DNA from: Erythroxylum novogranatense
Taxonomy: Eukaryota; Streptophyta; Magnoliopsida; Malpighiales; Erythroxylaceae
Direction of reading: 5' to 3'
Assembly: GCA_029891385.1 (NCBI GenBank)
Contig: CM057232.1
Location: 61,503,824 to 61,567,823, forward strand
DNA length: 64,000 nucleotides
The notes below the pieces were generated by a model. The model made no database searches, had not been told where the DNA came from, and saw nothing but the letters and a program-made list of their open reading frames with translations. The translations under genes and the position numbers were made by a program. This document shows, piece by piece, positions 1-12,100 of the stretch. The number at the start of each line of letters is the position of its first letter. The stretch's first letter is position 1.

Positions 1-1570
1 TGCTTCAGATTTGTATCTCATCATATACATGTACCCATATCGTGAATAATCACCGATAAAAGTAATGAAGTAAAAATAACCACTTCTGGCATGGATGGAC
101 ATCGGACCACATACATCCAAATGTATTAGGTCTAATATTCCATTCACTTGTTCACCCTTTCCTTTAAAGGATAACTTAGTCATCTTGCCTAATAAACAAG
201 ATTCGCATGTGTCATATGATTCATAATCAAATGACCCTAAACATCCACTCTTATGGAGCTTAGCGATGCGTGTCTCATTTATATGGCCAAGGCGACAATG
301 CCATAAGTACGTTGATTTTAAATTATCTCGATTATGCTTTTCGCGTCATTGACATTCATAATTGGATATGACATATCTAATATGTCAATTCCATTGCATA
401 ATGTACCAGTACCATAGAGCATTCCATTCGAACTAATAGAACAACCATTGCTACTAAAAGTCCAATGGAAATCAGCTCTAATTAAACATAAAACATACAA
501 TATGTTCTTTGTTTAAAACGGGTACAAAATGACAATCATCCAATTTGAATACAAGCCCAGTAGGGAGTAACAAGACATAAGTGCATACGGCTAATGTAGC
601 AACTCTTGCTCCATTACCTACACAAAAGTCTAGTTCTCCTTTATGAGCTTTCTACTGTCCCTGAGGCCCTGCATATCATTTCATATGTATGAGCCACATC
701 CGGTATTAAAGACCGATATGTTTTGATCAGGAATAGTATTAACCTCAATGACAAACATATTTGAAGAAGTAGAGGCATCTGATGCCTTCTTCTGCTTCAA
801 GGACTCCAGATAGATTTTACAGTTTCGCCTCTAGTGGCTAGTCTTGCCACAATGAAAGCAAAAACCTTTTGGGGAAGAATCTTTGGTTTTTCTTTGATGG
901 CACTTCCATTTGGTTTCTTGCCCCTTTTTCTTCTTTGAACTAGAAGAAGAAGCATCCACCATTAGCACTTGCTTGCTATCTTGATAGCCTGCTCAGCTAT
1001 CATGAGCAGATTGATCAGCTCAGGAATTGTTGTGGATATTTGGTTTATCCGATAGTTTAACACGAACTGTGAATAACCATCAGACAATCCAACCAGAATT
1101 AAGTCTCTACTTAACTCATAATCCATTACAAATCCTAAGAAGGCCAATCTCTCAATATAGTCGTTCATCTTCAGGGTATACTGCACAGCAGTTGTCCCTG
1201 GAGCCATCTTTGTGATGAAGAGAAGCCTTGAGGTCTTGAACCTTTCAGACCGAGCTCACTCATCAAACAGCTCCCTAAGATGAGATACTATAACATGAGC
1301 ATCCATGGACTCGTGCTGCTTCTGCAGCTCTGGTGACATCAAGACAAGCATAATGCAAGTATCCATATCACTGTCCTTTAGATGCTTACGATATGCTTTC
1401 TGATCCTTATCAGAAGCATCGACAGCAGGTGCATCTGGAAGTGAAACATCTAGGACGTATCCCAGTTCCTCAGATCTGAGAACAATTCTCAGATTCCTTA
1501 GCCAATCAAGAAAATTCGGTCCAGAATAGAGAGCGAAAATTCACACTGAAAGACTTCTTCAATCAACCTA
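1..1570 (-). pseudogene. Ty1/copia gag-protease-integrase remnant, cut by the window edge
   Basis: On the minus strand, running from about 1570 down to 1, broken copia reading frames appear in the canonical order. Gag (about 1550-880) includes a stretch reading NFLDWLRNLRIVLRSE. A CX2CX4HX4C zinc knuckle is encoded at 819-860 but has an in-frame TAG. The protease motif reads NTGCGSYICND, so the catalytic Asp appears changed to Asn. The GAG-pre-integrase block at about 300-60 contains LWHCRLGHI and CESCLLGKM, and the start of the integrase core reads DVCGPM. Reverse transcriptase and the 3' LTR would lie left of the window. Stops and frameshifts occur throughout, so the copy is dead. Lineage within copia was not assigned. 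Confidence 0.85.
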
Positions 1571-1745
1571 AACGCGATAGAGAGAAGGAATGATAGAATA
1601 AAAATGCCTGCATGATCATAAGGACTTGCATGACATGCATATGGCTCCCACTAGTTTCCTAGAATCCATAACCCTCTTACGAATCCGGAGAAGCGATGTG
1701 ACATAATGTCTAGTGGGTCGATATCCAACATTGCTAAGAGTGACC

Positions 1746-2131
1746 TTGAGTTTGCTCAACAAGCCACAACTTAGGTCAATCGGTAGGTATCGGTCATACC
1801 AATTGCATCATCGATAACCGACATTAAGAATGACCTTGAGGTTAGCTCAACAAGCCACCTTATGTCTCGGGAGGTATCAAATATACCAATTACATCTTAG
1901 ACACAACTATCAATCAGTGTTATCAACTTGTTGATGTGTGCACTTCATTGGGTATCAACTCTTTGATGCGCATACATCTAATGTATGCTACCCAACTTAG
2001 CCTCTGTCCCACGTTGACCTTGAGGTTAGCTCAACAAATCAACGCTTCTAGGAAAACCCACCCATTAATCCGAAAATCTTATTTTCATGGTTTGAACATA
2101 TTCAGATAGAGTGAGCTTGAGGTTAGCTCAA
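1746..2131. repeat. Four copies of an imperfect palindrome TTGAGGTTAGCTCAA
   Basis: Copies are at 1746-1759 (variant with TTT in place of GTTA), 1836-1850, 2020-2034 and 2117-2131. They are embedded in a longer shared phrase, gaccttgaggttagctcaac. Spacings are 90, 184 (about twice 92) and 97 bases, which suggests an eroded repeat of about 92 bp. TTGAG and CTCAA can pair as a short hairpin. Confidence 0.75.
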
Positions 2132-2328
2132 CAACCCAACCCTATAAGAACTCTGGTTCTTACCATATTAATGGAAGGCGTTAGTTTTCATATACCGAGG
2201 AGGGATTTCGGATCTCTAGACTCCAAGCTTAAGGATTATAGTCACGAAGACTATATGAAATGATTTAGGTTTCATCAATCGTATTGAATCAATCCTTATA
2301 ATCATCCATCATCCAACCTGAGCATGCC

Positions 2329-2536
2329 ACAAGTCGACTTTCATCAAATGCAAGTCAACTTATGCTTCTGCCCATACACAAGTCGACTTATTTCACCTGC
2401 CCATGAACAAGTCGACTTATAAGGTACTACAAGTCGACTTATACTGAGATCCTGAACAAGTCGACTTATTCTATTCACAAGTCGACTTATCCAAGACTCT
2501 TGAACAAGTCGACTTATACCTTATACAAGTCGACTT
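2329..2536. repeat. Array of nine AAGTCGACTT palindromes in the copia leader
   Basis: The 10-bp palindrome starts at 2331, 2352 (one mismatch), 2380, 2409, 2431, 2458, 2479, 2506 and 2527. Successive spacings are 21, 28, 29, 22, 27, 21, 27 and 21 bases, so most of the array alternates between about 21 and about 28. That implies a compound unit of about 49 bp. Each copy contains GTCGAC and most are followed by AT. The same array appears at 5513-5593, on the other side of the LTR. Confidence 0.9.
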
Positions 2537-3647
2537 ATTCAGGGAATTTGCTAAAATCTCTAATCGGCTAATTCCTCAATTAATGCAATTCCAATTCACA
2601 ACACCTACATATCTAAGGTAATATCTGATAAATTTGATGTATCAATGAACAATTCATTGAACCATGAAAGCCTTAAATAGTCAAACTATATGAAAAACTT
2701 GAAATGAATCAAAACTCATAAATATCCAAGCAATTTAGGAACACCCAAATTATCATCCTAAGCATCTCTAGCTAGCATATACATTATCAAATTTACTTCA
2801 GCACATGCCATAAAAATATGACGGTCAAAACAAACAAGATAATGCAATATACTAACGAGACGCTAATGTGATCAATTAGGCATTCAAAAATTCTTGGAAA
2901 AGGTAATTCAAGCAATTCAGTTTGGCAATCATACTACATCAAGATAACACATTTTTAATCACATTAAAAATGGTGCAAGGCATTGGAACTGAAAAATCAC
3001 ACTCAATCAAGCCAAGCAAAACAGTCCCAACAATTTTCACAAAAACTGTCCAGTTCTGTACATTGCTCGAAATGATCAATGAAACAATTTCAATAAATCA
3101 TGAGAAAATTATATAGGTTACTACATGTTCAGAACATGCTACATGAATTTTTCAGGATTTTAGGCCATCAAAAACTCAGTCAACCTAAATAACAAAACCG
3201 ATTCAAAATCTGTGTTCATCAGCACAGCAATTCCCAACAGCATAGAATAAATTCGTGAATAAATATCCAATCACCTTGAAATCCAATTTCCATGCTCACA
3301 GACATTCACCAACATCTTAGAGACATGTAGGTGAAGGAAAATCCAGAAAAATATTTTTCTAGAATTTATTCTCGATTTTATACTACTGCCTGTTCCAGAA
3401 TCGTTTCACAAAACAGCATCTGTAACCTTAGGGAATTAATTAGCAAAACTATATCAAATCAAATCGATAAATTCTGAAACTTCATAGACATATTCTCTAA
3501 CATGTTATGAACATTTCTGGGCAGAAAAATTTCGAAAAGCATATCTCTACAGCAAAACGAAATTTGGACAGCAAGCATGCATCAACATCAACAGCACTTA
3601 GGGTTTCTGATCTAGCTTAGGTTTTAGCTTCATACGGGATACCAGAC

Positions 3648-3659
3648 GCTCTGATACCA
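3648..3659 (-). other. Primer binding site (initiator tRNA-Met) of the copia element
   Basis: The minus strand reads TGGTATCAGAGC, the standard plant retroelement PBS complementary to the 3' end of initiator tRNA-Met. It lies one base inside the LTR edge at 3661, which fixes the orientation (minus) and identifies the neighbouring LTR as the 5' LTR. Confidence 0.9.
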
Positions 3660-3660
3660 C

Positions 3661-5497
3661 TGTAGGAAAATCCCGGGAGGTACATCACATGTACCAGCAG
3701 CGGAAAAAAAAATTTTTTGTTCCCGGGACCTTCCCGAACCCAGGATCCAGGTATCCGTATGAAGACATCAACCTAAATAGCCAAAAGAGACTATCTCTAA
3801 AGGTGATCCACGCAGAGATCAGAAAACCTAACCGAGTCAAACCCCTTTGACCCGGGAATAGCTAGAACAGATTAAAGGCTGCTAGACCTTACCTCTGTCC
3901 TGGAGAGCTTGAGGAGACGTTGGAATCCTTGCCTTGGAGAAGAGAAGAAAACATGATGCTTGATGGAAGAAGAAGAAACATGAAACTTTTCCAAATCAAA
4001 GCTTAACCTTTAAGCTTTCAACTTCTTATTCTCCTCCACGCATCCCATACGGCCACACCCTCTTCCATAAGCCTTTTATGTTGATTTTTAACCTTTAAAA
4101 ACTCTTCCATAAGCTTATGACAAATGGTGGATTAATGGCCATTCATTCTTTAACTTAATAAAGAAATAAGGTTTGACTTTTCAAACCATCTTATCTTCTC
4201 CTCCCATTCCAACGCCAACTTACATATATATATATATATAATTAATTAATTAATTACTTAATTAATTAATTAGAATATATTGCTAAGGTCGATCTAACTG
4301 GGTTGGTCCTACCGCCTTAGGGCCCGATCTTTGAAACAACTCAAAACCTTTCTTAGCAATATTGATGTCGCGATCTCATCGGGACATATCCCAATCCCAT
4401 TGGGATCCATTTAATCTAATGCTCTCCATAATTGGAACTCTGTCCAATTACTATTTTACTGATTCTCCGAGACACTCTTAAGCGTGTGACCCTTTAGGCT
4501 CCGGTTATGTTGGCCACTTAGATTAACAATTAATCTGAGAAAGTCATGGCGGTATCTAGCAACACATCATGACCCCCAATTGACGGAAAGTAATCGGTTT
4601 GATGTATTCATCACGAACCGGATCACAAACCCTTCCATAGACAATTCTGCGCAATTCGTCCTTTCACCATCCTATACCCCACTTGGTTATGAGTATGGTC
4701 AAAGTGTCAACTCTCACTAGGTGAGTCTAGCCCAGTGATAACAGATCTCGTCCTAGACTCATTACTCTATATGTCCATGAAGACACTCTTCATGACATAT
4801 TCACTCGGCCGAGATTTTCGAGTAATGATCCCGACAAGAGGCCATGGGTATCTCTTCGCTAATCCGAAGTGGTGAATCCTTTATTGGCTACTCAATTATC
4901 TTGAATACCTCAAGTACACTCCAAGCACCACCCTATGAGTTACCTCCGGAAGGCAACAAGGAATGGAGTCAAAATGTACGGATCGAGATCAAGATATCCT
5001 TGAGTACCTCAAGTCTAAGGATACTTGCACCATTGCTATGATGAGATTATCACCGACACTAGATAAGATATCCATGTGATGATCTCATGGCAGTCATCCA
5101 ATGAACCTACTACCGCTAGTAAGCATCCACATGTCAATTCTAAATATCTCATATTTACGCTTTACGAGATCCACCGCTTGATCCAATCAGGAATATGACA
5201 TGTGCTAGTCTATCCGGATTAATGATGTCCACCTCATTAATCCTATGACTAGGAGAATTTAGATCTTGACATAATTGCACATGATAGGAATCTCGGTAGT
5301 ATGATCACATCATAATTTCCTTCATGCTATGTCATATATCATGGACTTCATTAATCGATTAAAGATCCAATCAATTCATAAACAATGTTCATGAACATCA
5401 AATTAATGAATTATGCCTTTTCTTTATTTATTCATTCGATGCGCATCATTTGTGAATAAAACAGCTAAAGGGATTGCCTTTAGGGCATAAATAAACA
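3661..5497 (-). repeat. 5' LTR of the copia element, 1837 bp
   Basis: The plus strand starts TGTAGGAAAATCCC and ends ATAAACA, giving TG...CA ends, and the left edge abuts the PBS. In element sense it begins TGTTTATTTATGCCC. An (AT)n run followed by ATTA/TTAA repeats lies at about 4220-4275. The target duplication cannot be checked because the far LTR is outside the window. The base after the right end begins an AAGTCGACTT array. Confidence 0.85.
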
Positions 5498-5604
5498 ATG
5501 CCGTCCTTGAATAAGTCGACTTATCCAATGTACAAGTCGACTTATCGGTACTTTTCAAGAACAAGTCGACTTATCAGTAGTACAAGTCGACTTGTACTTA
5601 CACC
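5498..5604. repeat. Second AAGTCGACTT array at the copia/gypsy junction
   Basis: Palindrome copies start at 5513, 5534, 5563 and 5584 (spacings 21, 29, 21), the same rhythm as the leader array at 2329-2536. The last copy sits inside a perfect 20-bp palindrome at 5579-5598 (agtacaagtcgacttgtact). The gypsy reading frame ends just to the right of the array. Confidence 0.85.
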
Positions 5605-7305
5605 CACAACCATCAATCCATCTTCCTTTACCTCTACATTAGACGGCTTGTCGTTCTTTATCTCTTCCCTAAGCTTACTCAAGTACTCATCCCGATCCCG
5701 CAATTCCTTGATCTTCTTTTTCAAAGACCGGCCTCACCCCAAACTTCGCTGAAAATACACTCAGCCCATCTTGCCTCAACATCACATCAAGTCTGGCTAA
5801 ATCCTTCACGAGGAAGATACACACTCTCCATGTGAGCCATAGTGGACTTCCTACTCGAGCATCCGCTACCACATTAGCTTTCCCGGATGGTAATGTATCA
5901 TCAAGTCATAATCTTTTAGCAACTCTAACCATCGCCTTTGCCTCAAATTCAGCTCTTTCGGGTCAACAAGTATTTAAGGCTCTTATGATCTAAATATCCT
6001 AGTGGTAACTCCATACGATAATGTCTCCAAATCTTCAATGCAAAGATTATAGCGACCAACTCAAGTCATGGATCGGATAGTTCATCTCATAAGGCTTCAA
6101 CCGCCTAGAGGCATAAGCAATCACTTTCTCTCCTTGCATCAATACACACCTAAACCCTTCCTGAGGCATCACTTGTACACAATGTACCCATCATCACCGT
6201 AAGGCAATGTCGAATCGGTGCGGTTGTAAGTCGCTTCTTCAACTCCTCAAACTACTCGCACTCCTCGGTCCATTCAAATTTTTATTCTTCCTTGTCAACT
6301 TGGAAAGTGGAGCATTTATCAAGGAAAAGCCCTCCACAAACCTCCCGTAATATCCAACTAATCCTGAAACTTCTCACTTCAGCTACATTCTTTGACGCTT
6401 CCCATTTAACCACGCCTTCTATCTTCTGCGGATCCACATGCACTCCCGCCGAGATCACATGCCCAAAAATACCACTTCCTTAGCCAAAATTCGCATTTAT
6501 CGAATTTGGCATACGACTCATTCTTCCTCAATGTCTCCAAGGCAACCATCAAATGATCCTCATGCTCCTCATCACTCTTAGAATAGACCAATATATCATC
6601 AATAAAGACAATGATAAATTGATCTAAGAAAGACACAAGACTCTATTCATCAAATCCATAAAGACCGCAGGAGCATTCAATCAACCCGAAGGCATCACCA
6701 AGAACTCAAAGTGGCCATACCGCGTCCTAAAAGCGATCTTAGACACATCGGTCTCCTTAATCCTCAACTGATGATAACCCGACCTCAAGTCTATCTTGAA
6801 AGACTCTTGCCCTTGCAATTGATCAAACAAATCATCTATGCTGGAGCGGATATTTGTTCTTAATAGTGGCATGATTCAACTTCCTATAATCCACACATCC
6901 GCACGATCCATCTTTCTTCTTCACAAAGAGAACCGAGCTCCCCAAGGTGAAGAGCTCGGCCTAATGTAACCCTTCTCTAAAAGATCCTCCAATTGCACCT
7001 TAAACTCCTTCAATTCCGCCGGAGCCATCTGATAAGGTGGAATCGAAATCGGTGTAGTGCCTGGAAGAAGCTCAACGGGAACTCAATTTCTCTCGAGGAG
7101 GTAGTCCCAGCAATTCCTCGGGAAAGACATCCGGAATTCCCGACTCTGGAATGTCTTCCAACCTCCCTCTATCGCCTCTATATCTAGCACATAAGCCAAA
7201 AGGCCTCACACCCTCGCTCATCATTCTCTCTGCCATCATAGCTGAAATAACTTTGAGGTGGACTGACTTTTCTATCTCCCATGAGTATCACTTTCTCGCT
7301 ATCCT
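5605..7305 (-). pseudogene. Ty3/gypsy reverse transcriptase and RNase H, truncated before integrase
   Basis: Minus-strand frames give the RT palm with [12 protein letters not shown] and [13 protein letters not shown] (6872-6681). The catalytic box FIDDILVYSKS follows at about 6610-6575. A degenerate RNase H region spans about 6300-5900, and the linker with NVEVKEDGLMVVG lies at about 5650-5606. Several frameshifts separate the blocks. The frame ends at about 5605, where the AAGTCGACTT array starts; integrase and the 3' LTR are missing. The gag style and large LTR suggest the Tekay/Del chromovirus group, but with no integrase or chromodomain this is tentative. Confidence 0.85.
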
Positions 7306-8939
7306 CTAGCTCGAACTCCACTTTGTCTTACATTTACAATCTAAAGTAACATGATACCTCTCTAATGTATCCATACCTAAGATCACATCCAATCCTCCCA
7401 TCTTCAAAGGCATCAGATCCACCACAAGTTTTCCTCCACTAATCTCTATCTCACAATCTCTATACACTTGACTGATGACAATATAATAGCCGATTGGAGT
7501 ACTCACCATCAGCGGAGTATCCAATGGACTCAGACTCCTCCTGGATATAGTTCTACCCGAAGACACAAAGGAATTGGTAGAACCTGAATCAATCAAAGCA
7601 AGCACATAATCATCAAACAATTTAACCATACCTGCTACAACGTCTGGGGCGGTCTCGGCCTCCTCTCGTGTCATTGCAAACACTCTGGCTGATGCTTGCC
7701 CTCTAGATCTATCTAGAGGATAAGCTCTCTTAGGACCTCCAGAGCTACCCACTTCGGTCACAGCTTTTTGCACCACTGCCTCTGTCCTCCTAGAAGCTTG
7801 CCTCTGAGATCCCTCTCTCCTATCCGGCTGGGGACAAAACTTAACTAAGTGTCCTTTCTGCCCACAATTGAAACATGCTCCAGTCTTTCTATGACATTCT
7901 CCTCTATGGGGAAGCCCACAATGGTCACACTTGGGAAGAGGTGGCCTCTCCCCATCTACTCTTCTACTGCCGCCCACCGTAGAAGCTTGGTGAGAAACAG
8001 TAGGAGTCCTCGCAGATCTAGGCCAACTCCCACCGGTGCTCCTCTCCTCAGACTGCGCAGGAAAGGTTCTGGCACTTCTCTCAGGATTAGAAGTACCACC
8101 TCCCCTCCTGAACTGCTCTCTCCCTTTTCTCTTCCTGCTAACTGCACTCTTGATATTTTCAATGTTCTCAACCCTCAGAGCCGCTTCAACTAGCTGCTGG
8201 AAATCACAGAAGTTCTGCACCACTACCTTTTCTCTGATAGTTAGGTGCAGACCCGACTCAAATCGGCGGCACTTGGCAGCTTCACTAAACATCATATCTG
8301 CAGCATACCTCGATAACTGAGTAAACCGCGCCATACTCAAGAATACATCTCCCTCTGGGTGAGGCTCAGAACTCTCTCGCTTCACTGAATGTACACTTCA
8401 GATAAATACTTCTTCTGAAGACAACAGAAGTCTCCCATGTCAGCCCTCTTGGTCTCGTCGACTCCACAGCACGATTTCCACCAGGTAAAGCATCACCCTG
8501 AAGCAGACTGGCAGCATAGACTACCCTCTCATCATCCTCGCACTCCATCTGATCCAGCACTCTCTCAGTCTTCCTCAACCAGGTCTCAGCTTCCTCGGGA
8601 TCCGTGGTCCCGTGGAAATCCACCGCTCTGTACTTCCTCAGCTTATCAAACTGTCTTCCCCTCTTAGCTGGGGCCGAACCAGAAGCCTGTGGCATTTGAC
8701 CCATAGCCTGAACAAAAGCTTGGGTAAATGCATGGAACAATCTCAGATCAAGAGCAGGCACTTGCTCCTACTGACTAGGCAACTGCTGCGTCTGAGATCG
8801 GAGGGGCTCACTACCCTGCCCTCGAGAAGCCTCAGCCACTCCCGGGGCTACTAACTCATCGGTACTCTCCGCTCTTGGTGGAGAGTCAGGTGCAATTGAA
8901 CCTTGCAGGACTCCTCGTGTCCTTCTACGAGGTGGCATC
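7306..8939 (-). pseudogene. Ty3/gypsy gag and aspartic protease
   Basis: The likely start is the ATG at 8939 (MPPRRRTRG), with an in-frame stop near 8770. The retrotransposon gag domain follows, with FHGTTDPEEAETWLRK and ECEDDERVVYAASLLQGDA (8761-8450), then a frameshift near 8440-8385. The long frame 8385-7306 (359 codons) carries an arginine/serine-rich linker, a CX2CX4HX4C zinc knuckle (CFNCGQKGHLVKFC), a retropepsin site ALIDSGSTNSF, and the flap-side motif DVILGMD. Gag packages element RNA and the protease would mature the polyprotein. The 359-codon frame is the best preserved part of this element. Confidence 0.88.
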
Positions 8940-9120
8940 TTACTCCTTCAATGAAAATACTAGTGATTAGCTACAATTCGTTTTTTTTTAAGCTTAGTTA
9001 CTATATGTATGCATGATATGCATGTCACGTAATGCAAACAATCAATTCATAAGGTAAACATTTAATCACATACAAAACAATGTTCCCTACTATACATTTT
9101 AAGCCTAGGAGTAAGCCTAA
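8940..9120 (-). other. Short untranslated leader of the gypsy element
   Basis: Non-coding AT-rich spacer between the gag ATG (8939) and the PBS (9121-9132). Nothing else was recognised in it. Confidence 0.6.
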
Positions 9121-9132
9121 GCTCTGATACCA
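9121..9132 (-). other. Primer binding site (initiator tRNA-Met) of the gypsy element
   Basis: The minus strand reads TGGTATCAGAGC, separated by five bases from the LTR edge at 9138. It marks the 9138-12307 block as the 5' LTR and the element as minus-strand. Confidence 0.9.
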
Positions 9133-9137
9133 AACAA

Positions 9138-12100
9138 TGTTGGACCCCGTCCCCGAGGCCCAACATTCGGACCCATATAAGCATGGAAGACCCAAAACTA
9201 AACACAAACCGACCACAATTAGAGAAACTTTTAATAGAAAAATTGGGATTGGCTTTTTAATAAAATGTTCCCTTGATCTCACAATTCTAACGCCACCAAA
9301 TCGTTCAATTCGGATTTGAAATGAAGAAGTTATGACAAAATACTATCTTAAAGAAAACAAAGAAAACAGCCCTCTACCGACTTCATGTAAATATTTGAAA
9401 ACTTTAGAGGCAAAATTACTGATCGGCTCCTTCATAAAAAGTGTAGATTTATGTCTCTAGTTTCATGTAAAACAAGAATCGCCTCAACCCGAGCCCTATA
9501 GCTCAAGATATTTAAAAATTTGTGAAGTATATTCAGAAAGAATCAACCGACCTCCACACTTTGTTTCAAACCACCCTTTTCAATTTAAAAGCAATACTGG
9601 AAAATCAAGTGTAAAAAGATAGAAAAATTTCTTAGAAATCTATCGGTTCGAAAATCAGCTCAATCGGAGGTCGGTGTACAAATTTAAGGCCAAAAGAAGG
9701 GAGAGGGGTCGGTCGGCCAAAACCGACCCCAAAGTTTCAAAGCTTTTCGGCATGCCGAAAGGCGCTAACTTTCGGCATGCCAGCGGTCGGGCGCGCTCGC
9801 ATGGATGAGCGTCCCTCGCTCACTGGCTGGGCGCCGCCTCGCCCGTCATGGCGAGTGCCTCGCTTCGGCATGCCGAGCGCCTTGGCGCCAAGGTCGAGCC
9901 GAGGACTGCCCAACGATCCGATCTACGGACTTCTAACCTCAATAACTTTTTATACCGAGCTCCAAATCAGACACGGTCGGAAGCGTTGGAAAGCTAGAAG
10001 AAAAATCTATATTTTTCAAGAAGGACTCAAAAACTAGCCCGGTCACTAAGGGAAACGAATTTTAACACAAAAGCCGATCGACTAGCTCTCCCTAACAGCA
10101 TCCAAACTTGCAACCTCCATAACTTTTGATCTAGAACTCCAAATTTAGCAAACTTAGTGTCTATAGAAAGGTAAAAGAATTATCTACAAACTTCGTGAAG
10201 ACCAATGACCTATATTCCCACTCTATGAGGGTCAAAAGTGAACTCAAAGCTCTACTTAGCAATCTGTCACTTTGATAGCACCAGTAATAAATTCTAGCGA
10301 CCCCACCTACCAACTTAATACCTCTTAAATAGCTCATAAAACCTCCTAGGAGAGCTCTACTGCCCGGCTAACACTTTCAATAAGTCTCAGTACTCCCATT
10401 CTACCTATACCAACCCAGAAATTTCAGCAAACACAACAAACTCAAAATTTTCCACATGAACACTTTAGCCCAGATTCTGCAAAGACTATACTCTTCAACA
10501 AAGACATGTAGACCATAACAACATACCAGCGATCTTTCCCATGACCAAAACCCAACAAAAATCATATAAAAATAATACTCAAAATCATACACATGCCTTT
10601 CCAAGGCCATACACAGTACACAAATCAGCCAATTCACATAAAGAGAGTACTAGAGCTCTCATTCTCATTTCAAAATCATAACAAGATTCATGCATAGCTT
10701 TGGTTACATATTGGCATATTCATCAAAATCAAGTACAAAATACCAAAGATGAGATGCTCAATGATCAATATGCTTACAAAGCTATTCCCAAAAGCTAGTT
10801 ACTAACTTAATACAAAAGTTCCTAAATTTCTTGGAGCGATGCCCGAAGCTTTTGCAAGGTTCCAAGTTCAACTTTGATTTGCACCTGAGGAGGGAGAATG
10901 GGGTGAGCTAACACGGCTCAATGGCTAACAAATTTATAGCCATCACATAATGAGTCACACGCACACAATTAATAATCCAAAGCATTAGCAATTTACATAA
11001 TAGGTTGAAACTCAACTTTATCACATAACTCACAATTTACTCAACTCATCACATAAGACATAACATAGAATCATCTTGCAATTAAAACCCATATTATGCA
11101 TCATAAACACTTATAAATGATAAAATGCACACAATTGGCTCGAGAGTTTCATACACACACCGAAAACTGAAGTTTACCAGTGAACACATCGAGTCCGCTT
11201 TGGATCTCGTAAGCCCAAATGCGGCAAATGGAGAAGGCTATGGGGTCAACGTGCGTGACTTCACAAAGGGTTCTCTCTCGCCAAACAAAATCAATATGCT
11301 CACATATCAAAACACAAGATTCACATTTTATGCTTATCTCACTCTTTCAAATCATCAAAGTTCCATTCTTTCCTCTCAAACACAAAATTTCATTTTCAAT
11401 ATGCACATAGTATAACAAAGATAGCACACATAGGGCTTTGCCCATTACACAATAACTATAAAGATGTTAACCACCTATCGCCGAAATCCGGATTCACGAC
11501 CGCTCTTCCTCTCTCTCTTGAGTGAGGTTTCCTTGGTTCCTTCAATAAAACACATTCAGAGACTCATTGGAAAAGTCGAAACATTCAAGAATCGATAAAT
11601 CGATAACTAAGTCTTAAACCTAACCTACCCATAGCCCATTTAAGCTAAAACAACCAAACCGTAGCTTAGGAAAACACAAAAACCCATAGATCTCACCTCT
11701 CCCTTCAAACTTTACACAAACCCTAAGCTCCATTTCATCCCATTTTCGAAACCCTACTCAGGGGAGATGGTAGCTTACCTTACAACTTGATTTTTCTTCA
11801 CTTTTTCTCCTCCCCTCAAGCCTTGGACGACCTCCACTCTCCTCTAGCTCACGGTCGACTCTTCTTCCTCTTCTCCTTTCTATTTCACGTTTTTGTTCTC
11901 TTCTCTTCTCAAGGCATACGACACTCTCTCTTCTCCTCCTCTTCCTTTAACTCTTCTTTAATTCTCAACTTAAATCCTCCATCCAAAACTACATAGTTTT
12001 GGTATTGGGCTCCTCCTTATCCTTTTTAACTCCTTTGGGCTCTTCCTCTTATAACTTACAAGCCCACTATACCTTAGCCCACTTATTTCTAATCCTCCTT

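Larger units (their letters stand above)
1571..3647 (-). repeat. Long non-coding leader of the copia element
   Basis: About 2.1 kb lies between the gag start and the PBS, and no ORF in it looks like a known protein. It holds two distinct repeat families, annotated separately: four copies of a motif near TTGAGGTTAGCTCAA, and nine copies of a motif around AAGTCGACTT. The part nearest the PBS (2560-3640) is plain AT-rich sequence. A long structured leader could act in packaging or translation of the element RNA, but that is inference. Confidence 0.6.

Noticed and set aside
2329..2536. Regularly spaced short repeats resembling a CRISPR array
   Set aside because: The repeat is a 10-bp palindrome with 11-19-base spacers in a plant retroelement leader; CRISPR repeats and spacers are longer and there is no prokaryotic context or cas gene.
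7849..8193. 114-codon plus-strand frame
   Set aside because: Antisense shadow of the minus-strand gypsy gag-protease frame.
11787..11996. 69-codon frame in the gypsy LTR
   Set aside because: By-product of a CT-rich transcribed leader in the LTR, with no protein family resemblance.
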